A stretch of DNA of 64,000 nt from Xenopus tropicalis (lineage: Eukaryota > Chordata > Amphibia > Anura > Pipidae), in the NCBI RefSeq assembly GCF_000004195.4, contig NC_030683.2, forward strand, positions 6,189,345 to 6,253,344, in the 5' to 3' direction. Shown in pieces: positions 25,601-34,920 of this stretch. Made by a program: the position numbers and the translations under genes. Each line of letters begins with the position of its first letter. The first letter of the stretch is position 1. The notes beneath the pieces were generated by a model. That model saw nothing but the letters and a program-made list of their open reading frames with translations. It was not told where the DNA came from and did not search any database.

Positions 25601-27041
25601 AGATAGAACGATGATAGATAGAACGATGATAGATAGATAAATAGATAAACAATGATAGATAAATAGATAGATGATAGATAGATGATATATAGATAAAGAT
25701 TCTGCACTTGGTGCGTTTTTCTCACCTTTAGGCTGATCAGGTGTAACATCGTTGATATGGATGTTATCCTTTAGGGAGAGATAAATTACAAGATAACATT
25801 AAGAAATTTTGGTTTTACATAATCAAAAAGGAAAGTAAGTGCAAAATATAGAAGAAAAAGAGATTCCCAAACTGCAGACAAAGGGCACAGAGTCAATATT
25901 CCAATTTATTCACTTAGAGCAGGGGTAGGGAACCTATGGCTCGGGAGACAGATGTGGCTCTTTTGATGGCTGCATCTGGCTCGCTGCCAAATCTTTAATA
26001 AAAAAAAATAACGGGGGGGTGTGGCCTGCGCTCGGCAGATAGACGACGTGTTCTAAGCCGTAGAACACGTCTTCTATCCACTGAGCACAGGCCATGCCCT
26101 TCTCCGCATCCGCCATCCCTGGCACCCACCCTACCTTGCCCCTGCGCTCGGCGGATAGAAGACGTGTTCTAAGCCTTAGACCACGTCTTCTATCCGTCAA
26201 TCGCAGGCCACGCCCTCCTCCGCATCGCATCTGGCATCCTTGGGTCCCACTCTACCTTGCCCCGCAGCATCCGTGGCCAATCATATTGTATGGTTCTCAC
26301 GGAATTACATTTCAAAATATGTGGTGTTTATGGCTCTCTCAGCCAAAAAGGTTCCCGACCCCTGACTTAGAGCCTTATTTATCAAAATCAAATTTGCTGC
26401 TATTTCAATTGTTTCAATTTTGTTCAGCAGCCCTCCAGTTAGGAGTTTCAGCAGCTATCTGGTTGCCAGGGGTCAAATTACCTTAGCAACCAGGAAGTGG
26501 TTTTAACGAGAGACTGATATATGGATAATAGAGGGGCTGTATAGAAAAAAAAGTAATAAAAAATAACAAAAATAATAAATTGTAGCCTCACAGAGCAATA
26601 GTTTTTGGCTCTGGGGTCAGTGACCCCCATTTGAAAGCTGGAAAGAGTCTGAAGAAAAAGGCAAATAATTCCAAAACTATTAAAATAATAATGAAGACCA
26701 ATAATGAAGTTGCTTTGCATTGGCCGTTCTATAATATACTAAAAGTTAACGTAAAGGTGAACTTCCCCTTTAAAAAGACCCAACTGGGAGACAATTCCTA
26801 ATGTTCGGCTGCCATTTTTTTTTTACCAGAAAAGCAAAATACTGACATTGTCCGTGGCCTAAATACTGGGCTTCAGTACCTAGAACCCCCCGCTTTGTAT
26901 CTAAACCCCCCAATGGCCGGGCCCCAAGCAGCTCCTTCCACTCCCCGTTCCCTAAATATTACAGGAAAAGGAAAGTTTCCGCCTCACCTGGTTATTTCGT
27001 CCAAAGATATTTTTAAAGAATTTTCGCATTCTTTCACTCAT
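19012..27041 (-). CDS. Unrecognised gene, copy 2: alternating-charge, exon-pair repeat protein (complete)
   Basis: I do not recognise this gene. Coding exons, 5' to 3' on the minus strand: 26988-27041, 25726-25768, 25343-25404, 24925-25003, 24389-24429, 24050-24137, 22676-22716, 22288-22393, 21825-21874, 21299-21422, 20779-20828, 20435-20558, 20138-20184, 19714-19957, 19581-19629, then the stop at 19012-19014. Each is bounded by AG and GT sites with good consensus. Internal phases alternate without exception (0-1, 1-0) from exon 2 to exon 14, and the frame stays open for 1,203 nt, which chance would not give. The predicted 402-residue product has no signal peptide or membrane segment. Residues 1-53 are mostly basic, the rest mainly acidic and probably disordered, with short basic Cys-Cys modules at 80-93 and 123-136. 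Exon 1 starts MSERMRKFFKNIF and has an AG acceptor two bases upstream, so the 5' UTR lies in another exon. Function unknown. Confidence 0.72.
19714..19957 (-). repeat. Exon 14 of copy 2: three 57-bp in-frame repeats (19 residues each)
   Basis: A 244-nt exon, phase 0-1, containing three tandem 57-bp units, each encoding EVPVPFILDDSDRESIDQE (third unit DKES), after a leader DSGSSFASTADSSLVQ. The first two units are identical in DNA and the third differs by very little, so the expansion is young and may vary in copy number. The acidic D-S-D-R/K-E-S-I-D context looks like a casein kinase 2-type site, but that is only a motif match. The exon ends EVLRPIPP before a gtaatg donor. Copy 1 is cut by the window edge before this exon. 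Confidence 0.7.
20138..21874 (-). other. Exons 9-13 of copy 2: acidic exon pairs
   Basis: Exon 9 (21825-21874, phase 1-0) encodes DYCLTQTEDEDDEREPL. Exons 10 (21299-21422) and 12 (20435-20558) are paralogous 124-nt exons, phase 0-1, sharing GCSSDIPPIGSQDSDEVGPY followed by an amphipathic stretch with LIKWFKIEVEDALNRIF. Exon 11 (20779-20828) encodes DPPTMQMEIEDIELEPL and resembles exons 9 and 15. Exon 13 (20138-20184) encodes VRTHCWMEDEDSTSQ. The LIKWFKIEVEDALNRIF segment is the best candidate for a folded helix or interaction motif. This is inference from sequence pattern only. Confidence 0.62.
22288..25003 (-). other. Exons 4-8 of copy 2: acidic exons alternating with basic Cys-Cys exons
   Basis: Exons 4 (24925-25003), 6 (24050-24137) and 8 (22288-22393) are acidic, phase 0-1. 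Exon 4 begins PCCSDIAEEPELPYEEA; exons 6 and 8 share DSYFA...AEYS.EYPEAFE and end in a K-P-Y/L-S/T-P block. Exons 5 (24389-24429) and 7 (22676-22716) are 41 nt, phase 1-0, identical to each other, and encode SFKKCCEKIKMRV. The flanking introns, including a palindromic MITE beside each basic exon, are also alike, so exon pair 5-6 and exon pair 7-8 arose by tandem duplication inside the gene. The counterpart in copy 1 is at 1425-3945. Confidence 0.65.
22941..23892. mobile_element. Palindromic MITE with about six internal ~114-bp repeats (intron of copy 2)
   Basis: The same insertion as at 2084-2796, in the duplicated intron, with more internal units. A short interior-deleted version lies beside exon 5 at about 24658-24765. 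The unit-number difference between the two copies shows that the internal array has changed since the segmental duplication. Confidence 0.75.
25513..25697. repeat. (GATA)n microsatellite, intron 2 of copy 2
   Basis: Interrupted GATA repeat with GAACGATGATAGATA variants, matching the array at 4444-4572. Confidence 0.95.
25920..26364. mobile_element. hAT-type non-autonomous transposon (445 bp) with perfect 8-bp target duplication
   Basis: The ends are CAGGGGTAGGGAACC and GGTTCCCGACCCCTG, near-perfect terminal inverted repeats of hAT type. The flanks are ACTTAGAG at 25912-25919 and again at 26365-26372, a perfect 8-bp target-site duplication. Copy 1 of the duplication has the empty site with one ACTTAGAG near 4792. 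There is no transposase reading frame. Confidence 0.9.
26390..26773. mobile_element. T2-like MITE fragment (TTAA end) in intron 1 of copy 2
   Basis: Contains the GTCACTGACCCCC core and ends AGGTGAACTTCCCCTTTAA, as in the abundant Xenopus T2 family. The left end is not clear. It is absent at the matching place in copy 1 (4827-4865), where either the element never inserted or a deletion removed it. Confidence 0.6.
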
Positions 27042-28359
27042 TTCTGAGTTAATCTTAAATAAGAAATAATAATGAAATAAAGTTAAATGATATCAGGGTT
27101 TGTGTTCACCTTTTATTACTACGATCAAAGGAACAGGCTTAATGCTGAGCACAATATATTATTAGTGAATAAGCCCCCCCTACTCATTCCCTATTTTGTA
27201 TTTTTAATTACAGTCACCCCCCCAGCCAGTAAATCCCCAGCTAGGGCCGGAATTACAAATGTACTGGCAATATATACGTTACATGTAATACCCTATGAAT
27301 CCCCCCTTCCCTGACCCTCTCCGCTGATGGATTACCCCTATAAGTCCAGACCTGCCTATACTCCACCCATTTCCCTGCCTACTCCGCCCATTTCCCCACC
27401 CACTTCACCTATTGCCCCACCCCATGTGACGCCCCAGCTGCTCCCCCAACCTGAAGGCCGGTGTAAATGTGAAAAAAGGTGCCAACCCTATTTTTATACA
27501 TCATTAAACAATACAAATGGTTTATGTACTTTTGGTGTTATGTGTAATTGATTAGGATTGTAATTTACTCCCAGTGTAAAATCATTTATATGGTAGATAC
27601 AATCATGTATTAGTACCAAGCAGCAAAAAGCTGCCAAATTGGCCCCTTGACCTGCATAGGCAGCCATTATGGTCTGATTATTGGCCGGCCGGGGGTTAAT
27701 AACCTGACCAGCTTGGTTTGGCCCAGAATGCAGTTGGACAATCACTTTGTGACTTGGCTTAATGTGTATGGCCAGCTCTAGGCCTGTCCCAATCTGACTC
27801 CTGCATGGGGTTGCCAATTGGCCAGTATGTTACCGGCCTGCTTCATGCCAATGTTATTAATAGGAAAAAGCTAAAAGTATAGGAAGGCCGGTATTTTTCC
27901 CATAAAGGTGGCAGCTACTCCTGCAGGGAAAGTGGCAGATTGCAGAGAGGGGGATAGTGAGGGGTAACGAGATTATTTCAGAAACAGCACCGAATGTTCA
28001 ACTGATCGTATTTAGACGTTATTCATTTACTGTTAATTATTTCCATGATCTGAAGCTTTTACTATCATTGTCATTTTGGCAATATTTCCCCTTTATTCAC
28101 AGTTCTATCAAGATAAACAACATCCCAATGACCTATACTGTAAATATACATTTATAACTCAGCAACAGATTTAAGGCTGATGGAACTGTACAAAAGGCAC
28201 CAGGGATACTGGGAGTTACAGTTAAACAGCAGCCAAAGGCTTCACATTTACAGGCCTATAGTGTCCAACCTGACAACATATTCCCTCGCTAAATAAATCC
28301 AATATAAACAATTAATGACATTTATAATTAATGAAAACAAAAATAGTCTTTGCACTTAC

Positions 28360-28665
28360 AGAATTTGAAATAAGTTAAATTAGTCGAAAAAATCACTTAT
28401 TTGCACTGAAAAAGACGCAATGCGACTTCAACAGTAACAAATCAGCAAGTGACACTGACCGGGTAGTGAATTCATGTAAACAACCCGACTAGCTATGACA
28501 TCACAATGCCATTGCCATGGCAACAAAGCCTGAATCCTCTACACAGGATCCCTGGCAGTTTAGAGAGTGATGACATCACAATGCCATTCCTGGCGCAAAG
28601 CCAGCACAGTCTGACTCCAATAACAATCATTCTATTGGCTAAAGATGATGCCAATGAATGATTTT
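28360..28665 (-). promoter_or_regulatory. Candidate 5' UTR exon and promoter of copy 2
   Basis: A minus-strand donor (TTCT then gtaagtgc) ends a possible 5' UTR exon at 28360. Upstream are two copies of a TGACATCACAATGCC block (near 28497 and 28571), close to a cAMP-response-element half-palindrome, and two CCAAT boxes on the minus strand (ATTGG near 28635 and 28668). The same layout is kept in copy 1. No TATA box is evident. The transcription start cannot be placed from sequence alone. Confidence 0.4.
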
Positions 28666-28962
28666 ATTGGCAGAAACAGTACAAAGCATTTGTTTACTTG
28701 CATAATTATTGTGTTAAATAACCTCTCAGAACAGGGGGTTAAAGTGCAGTCGGGCAGATCAACTTGGGTAGAAAACATAAATGGTACAAGCAAATGTGTA
28801 ATTGAGGAAGAGATAAGGATATAAGGGGGTACTGAGAGTTACAGTTTAACAACAGCCACATGGAATTTAGATTTCAGGCCTAAAGGTTACACAGGGACAC
28901 ATTCCCCTATGTAATAATGCAAAGGGGTCGAGGAGACGCCTCATACACATGCAGATAAACAC

Positions 28963-29509
28963 AAGGAATTCTGGGAACTAATCCCAAAGAAAATCTCATT
29001 TAAATGGGTGTCTCCTATAGGCTAAAGCTCAGCCACTGGCTTTCTAAAGGACATGTCAATGCTCTTTATTCCCAGAATTCCTTTTTGATTTACCCGTGTA
29101 TCCACATCCCTGGCTGGGGGGCCAGTCCGGCTGGACTAGTTAAGGGGTATATTCCCCCATTAGTATATGGGGCTCAGGTGCTCAAACCTCAAAAACCCTT
29201 CAGCTCACAGGAAAAAAACGCAAAAATGAGAACGCGGCTTATTGTACAGCGCTGCGGGATATGTTGGCGCTTTATAAATAAATGTTAATAATAATAAAAT
29301 AATAACAAGGCAGACATTAGGAAACGCTGGCCCAATCAGCACGTTACCACTTTTTCCTAATTACTTACTGTTTAGCCCCAAGAAGGGTTGAAACCAGTCT
29401 CTGATTGGCTGCTGCTTTAAAACCCAGTGGGTGAGATTTAGCCTGTAGGGAAAACTCATGGAAATGGGATTTTCTTGGATCTCTTTGGGATTAGTTCCCA
29501 GAATTCCTT
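28963..29509. mobile_element. Foldback element with ~100-bp imperfect terminal inverted repeats
   Basis: AAGGAATTCTGGGAACTAAT at 28963 is mirrored by its complement ending at 29509. Inside each arm are matching segments (AGGCTAAA...CTCA.CCACTGG). The central part includes a GCGCTTTATAAATAAATG tail with an ATA-rich end near 29265-29305, which looks like the 3' end of a SINE or LINE. No clear target duplication. Confidence 0.65.
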
Positions 29510-30780
29510 TATATAATAATAAACCAGTCTGTACAGTTGGGATTGATGCTCTGTCTGTGTATGGTATCAGGTTATTGCTAGTTACTAGTAGTGGGGGTGC
29601 CAGCTGATGGGTAACTAAGCAGCCAGTTGTGGCACTAACGTGGCATGAAGTCATGCAGGCAGCCAAAGTGTTGCTTGGACGCTGCGCCAGGGTATGAGGG
29701 GGGGCAGTTGTAGCAATTTATTAGATCTTATATAACGAATAGCTCTCCAGCTTGGGCAGGTTGGGGTTGGGGTGAGTGGCTTGTTGCCCCGCACATCACT
29801 ACTGTGAGTCTCTAGACGAGGAGGCAACAAAACCTGCCAGAGACTGTGGGGCAGAAGGGCAGAGGGGCAAGTGAGTGACAGTTCAGCCTGGTATTTTGGA
29901 GCAAGAAGCTGATCAGTAGTGACTATAACCCTTGGGTCGGGCAGGTTTGGGCTGACCAATTACCCCCAAGGCCCTCTTAGTCAGTTAAAATAAAAGAAAA
30001 CGGAGGGGCAATTGTTAGATATTTATGTCCAACCTGTAGCGACTCCCCGCTGTGGGTGATACTGTGAGTTGCGGTTCAGTACCTGACGCTGTGGGTCGGA
30101 CCCCCCTCCCCATGTGCCTTACTGACACTCGCCCCATCTTCTCTGGGCCCCCATTGTGTGCCCTGGTCGCCTCCTTTAGTTGTGTCAGTTCTGTACTTGC
30201 AACCATCTTGGTAATGGCCAAGCAGACTGGATGCCAATGGGTGACCCATGGTGGTATTGGGTGTTCTATGGCCAACGATGGCAGTGTGGCTGTATAGTTC
30301 TGGACATAATACGGGGGGCACAGTTAATTATAGGTAAGTTTTTTTGGTGCTAAAACCAAAAAACCGTGACTCCTGTGGAACGGAGAGATGACAACTTGTT
30401 TATTTCTGGCAGTGACCAAGTTGTGATGGGAGTAATGATGTCCCCAACTTTTCTCTCTGTTGGGCACTACATTAAATAGTGTCATGGCGGCCGCCTAGTT
30501 CCCCTCTCTTGTATCCCATAGCAACCAGACCTCTAACAATAAGGCGACTGTCTGTGCTGCACTCACACTGCGGCCCCTAATGAAATAAACTTGCAGGACA
30601 CACACACACCTCCACTGATTAAAAAAAACAAAACAGGAATTTTTGGCAATTTTTGTTTTTAATTTAACTGAATTCTTCCAAAAATTAAATTACTGAAAAC
30701 ACCAAGTTCAACTCTCTCTTCATCCGCAGAAGGGAATGTAAAACCAGGGCCGGGGCCAAAGCCGCACAGGAGACTTGTAG
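29510..30780. other. Intergenic; no gene seen
   Basis: Several overlapping frames of 80-100 codons occur on both strands near 29650-30320, but none has splice sites, recognisable domains or a neighbour that supports it. A short CA run lies at about 30599-30609. Confidence 0.45.
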
Positions 30781-30908
30781 GGTAGAGATGCGCGGGGCGG
30801 CCTGAAACCTACGGGACCCGCTGGTTGGGACTGAGCTTCTTCCGCCCTCCCCGCCCGTGACCTTGCACTGTCCGACCTCCATGTCTAGAAGCCTCTATAG
30901 ATGATTGG

Positions 30909-30942
30909 CCCGCCCCCTTCATGACATCATGAAGGGGGCGGG
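30909..30942. repeat. GC-rich perfect palindrome (16-nt arms, 2-nt spacer) next to a TATA-like box
   Basis: CCCGCCCCCTTCATGA, spacer CA, then its exact complement. A TGACATCA CRE-like core spans the centre, and GTATAAATAGA follows at about 30956. The surrounding GC-rich DNA (30780-31060) looks like a transposon. Confidence 0.85.
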
Positions 30943-30999
30943 TCGGGAAGCGGGTGTATAAATAGAGGTGCATTGCCGGGTCGGGCACACACATCTCTG

Positions 31000-31842
31000 T
31001 TATAGGGGAGTAATGTTTGTTATGGGGGCACCCCGGCCTCTGTACCCTGTGTGCCCCGCCCCATATCAACCATGAAACCTATCCCTTAGCTCTCTATGAG
31101 TAAAAGTCGCTTGTGAGGCATCGGCCCAAGCTAAAACAAGATAAAATCTCATTCTCCCTTTGTAAACGCATTGCTCACTGGCGGAAGGGGCTCTCTGTAA
31201 GAGGAAAGGGCATTACCAACTGTAAGGGCATAATGAGTTAAAGGGGAAGCAAATCGTCGGCACCTAAATGAAGAACTAAAAGGCTGCAGCACAGAGCTGC
31301 CGGTTCCCTACACACGCGCTGATCCGGTTCAGTCCTCAGCAAAGAGAGTCCATTCTGTTCCAAATAACGGGTTACACTTGGCAAGCAGCGTCACAGCACT
31401 GATAAAATCCACTCGCTGTCTCTCGGGGTCGCACAGACGAGCTTCATATAAAAACTACTTTTCACATTGTGGCAGTTTGGCGCCAGCGGCTCGTCCTCGT
31501 GGGCAAAGGGGCACTGGGCTTCCTAAGAGTCTGAATAAATGTCCTTTGGGTACCGGTTCCACTCTGGGATCCAGGGACCTGCACAAGGGAACAAGACAAT
31601 GTTGCCCATAGTAACCCATAGCAACCAGTATTTTAATGGTCTCAGATGCCGGCTTTAGGCAGACGCCATGAAGTCCGACTGCAATAAAAAGATATCCCAA
31701 CATCCAATCAGAACCTACCCAGCTATGACTGGAATGTACATTCATATTCTCCCAATGAGGGGAGCCCAGTTAGTGCACATACGTGACACACGCTAATAAC
31801 ACGGACCTGGTATGAGCAGGAGAGCACGCTCAAGGGGACGCA
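31000..31842 (-). other. SEC23IP 3' UTR and flank; nothing else seen
   Basis: Contains ATTAAA (minus) at 31632-31637, about 206 bp after the stop codon. I see no AATAAA on the minus strand closer than about 1.4 kb (near 30400). Confidence 0.4.
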
Positions 31843-34800
31843 CTAGTGCAGCGGCTGGTCAGGGAGCACATGCACAGAGGTGTAGATTTCCTTCAGAATC
31901 AGCAGAGCCGTGTCCTCCGACTCCCTGCAATAAAGCACAGAGCACCCTCATTAGGAGTCACGGGACCCTGGGTGCCCAGCGTGACCAACAATCCCACATG
32001 GAAGCTGGAAAGAAGGCACTTTTGATAACAACCCCTTTAAAGGTAAAGTAACATTTAGTACGTTATAGAATGGCCTACTCTAATCAACTTTTCATTTGGT
32101 CTTCATTATTTATTTCTTATAGATTTTAAACAATTCTTCTGACTCTTTCCAACTTTTCAAATGGGGGTCACTGACCCCGGCAGCCAAAAAACTATTGCTC
32201 TGTGAGGCTCCTTTTTTATTGTTATGGTCACTTTTTATAACGGTTTTCTTTTTAGCCCCTCTTCTATTCTTATACCAGTCTCTAATTCAAACCACTCTGG
32301 TTGCCAAGGTAATTTGGGCCCAAGACACCAGATAGCTGCTGAAACTTAAACTGCAGAACTAATTACAAAGCCACAAATAAAAAATGGAAAACCAACTGCA
32401 AATTAACTCAGAATATTACTCTCTACATCAGGGATCCCCAACCTCTTATACCTGTCAGCAACATTCAAATGGATAACGTGTTGGGGAGCAACACAAGCAT
32501 GAAAAAAGTTCAGGGGTGCCAAATAAGAGTTATAATTGGCTATTTGGAAGCCCCTATGTGGACTGGCAGCCTATAGAAGGCTCTGTTTGGCAGTACAACT
32601 GGGTTTTATACAAAACTTGCCTCCAAGCTACGAATTCAGCAATGAGCCCCTACTTTGAGGCCCCTGGGAGCAACACCCAAGGGGTTGGGGATCACTGCTC
32701 TACATCATAATAACAGTTAACTCAAAGGTGAACAACCCCGTTAAAGGTGCAGAAGACCATTGCTAAACCAGTCGGGGGTTATAGGTGGCACTGGGCTCCC
32801 ACGTACCAATAACACAGGTGGCTCTGCAGAGCAAACAGGTATTCATTAAAGCTCTCGATGGGCTTCTCTTGCAGAACGTAGTCAATGCGGCGCCCTCCAT
32901 TCAGCATCCCGATCTTAACTGTGACGTCCTCTTCCCGGGAAGTCTCTGGGCTCTCCACCTTATCAGCTTGAAGAAAGCAAAACTACAATTCTGAAACAAT
33001 CTGCATTCTATTACTGGCCAATATATGAAATATATATAGTGAATAAAGTACCCCCTACTGTTAAATATAAGTATATTATAAGTCCCCAAGGAGTTCCTTA
33101 TAATATATAGTGAATAAAGTACCCCCCTATTGTAACATATAGGGATATTATAAGCCCCCGAGGAATTCCTTATAATATATAGTGAATAAAGTACCCCCTA
33201 TTGTAACATATAGGGATATTATAAGCCACAGAGGAGTTCCTTATAATATATAGTGAATAAAGTACCCCCTATTGTAACATATAGGGATATTATAAGTCCC
33301 TGAGGGGTTCCTTATAATATATAGTGAATAAAGTACCCCCTATTGTAACATATAGGGATATTATAAGCCACAGAGGAGTTCCTTATAATATATAGTGAAT
33401 AAAGTACCCCCTATTGTAACATATAGGGATATTATAAGTCCCTGAGGGGTTCCTTATAATATATAGTGAATAAAGTACCCCCTATTGTAACATATAGGGA
33501 TATTATAAGTCCCTGAGGGGTTCCTTATAATATATAGTGAATAAAGTACCCCCTATTGTAACATATAGGGATATTATAAGCCCCCGAGGGGTTCCTTATA
33601 ATATATAGTGAATAAAGTACCCCCTATTGTAACATATAGGGATATTATAAGCCACAGAGGAGTTCCTTATAATATATAGTGAATAAAGTACCCCCTATTG
33701 TAACATATAGGGATATTATAAGTCCCTGAGGGGTTCCTTATAATATATAGTGAATAAAGTACCCCCTATTGTAACATATAGGGATATTATAAGTCCCTGA
33801 GGGGTTCCTTATAATATATAGTGAATAAAGTACCCCCTATTGTAACATATAGGGATATTATAAGCCCCCGAGGGGTTCCTTATAATATATAGTGAATAAA
33901 GTACCCCTATTGTAACATATAGGGATATTATAAGCCCCAGAGGAGTTCCTTATAATATATAGTGAATAAAGTACCCCCTATTGTAACATATAGGGATATT
34001 ATAAGTCCCTGAGGGGTTCCTTATAATATATAGTGAATAAAGTACCCCCTATTGTAACATATAGGGATATTATAAGCCCCCAAGGAGTTCCATGGCCGTA
34101 TAAAGGGATGAGGCCAAGGAACTCCAAGGTGACTTCTAATAGCCTCATATTTTACAACAGGGGGTACTTAATTTATTATAATATACAAGTTTCAGTAAAT
34201 CATGTGACTGTGAAATGACATCACTAAGCTCAGATTATAACTAATGATATCACTAAGCACCGTTTATAAAAGGATAGAATTTTTAGTTTGGTCCTGTAGG
34301 GAAATGACCCAACTGTAGATTATAATGGGGAGAATAGAATATAAAAGGGGGAAAGTTTGCTGAAAATACCTAGATAATCCTGGCAGGACAGAAAGACAAA
34401 AACAAACAAAAAAAATGGTTCTCACCATCCACTTCCTGCTGTTTCTCCTCTTCCTCAATCTGATCGGCGACCTTCTTTAGCTCCAGTTGCAGTTGTGCCG
34501 AGGACGTGTGGGCGCGAGCGAAGTCGTTGAGGGTCTGCCAGGCACTGCGTAGGGAACTAATGAACCCGTGCTTCAGGTCTGAGCCCATACGGGTCAGGCT
34601 CTCCTTCAGCTCTAATGAGACAAGGCAGGAATATGGTGAGATGGGGCTGCTGGTCAAATGGGCTAAACCCACTGCTGGTTATAAAAGGTATTAAGTGATT
34701 AGTGCCAGGGGGGCTGCTGTAAGATGCCATAGACAGTCACTATTTATTGGGCTGTTTGGGCCTCTGTGTACCAGAAATGCCTAGTCCGGATCCGATTATC

Positions 34801-34889
34801 CGTAACAAGTATGGGATCCATTATCCAGAAACTTCTGAATAACAGAAAGGCCACCTCCCATAGACTCCATTATAAACAATTCAAATTTC

Positions 34890-34920
<31 letters not shown>

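Larger units (their letters stand above)
25343..27041 (-). other. Exons 1-3 of copy 2: basic N-terminal region
   Basis: Exon 1 (18 codons) encodes MSERMRKFFKNIFGRNNQ, which could form a cationic amphipathic helix. Exon 2 (43 nt) is mildly acidic and polar (DNIHINDVTPDQPK). Exon 3 (62 nt) is strongly basic, containing FKRLRKRISRLFGCRR. Together they form residues 1-53, the most basic part of the protein. A nuclear-localisation or nucleic-acid or membrane-binding role would fit such a segment, but that is inference from charge alone. The counterpart in copy 1 is at 4285-4950. Confidence 0.65.
20801..28721. repeat. Segmental duplication, copy 2 (partner 1-6605)
   Basis: The longer partner of the duplication. 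About 1 kb of the extra length lies between 25912 and 26960, where a hAT element and a T2-like MITE sit in intron 1, and about 0.25 kb comes from extra MITE-internal repeats at 23030-23760. Confidence 0.9.

Noticed and set aside
25343..27041. Reading the alternating acidic/basic gene as an antimicrobial-peptide precursor (as in magainin-type genes)
   Set aside because: The N-terminus has no signal peptide and there are no clear dibasic processing sites flanking amphipathic peptides, although MRKFFKNIFG looks cationic and amphipathic.
29240..29305. A tRNA or other RNA gene near the GCGCTTTATAAATAAATG motif
   Set aside because: It looks like the 3' tail of a SINE or LINE with an A/T-rich end; no A and B boxes or cloverleaf could be recognised.
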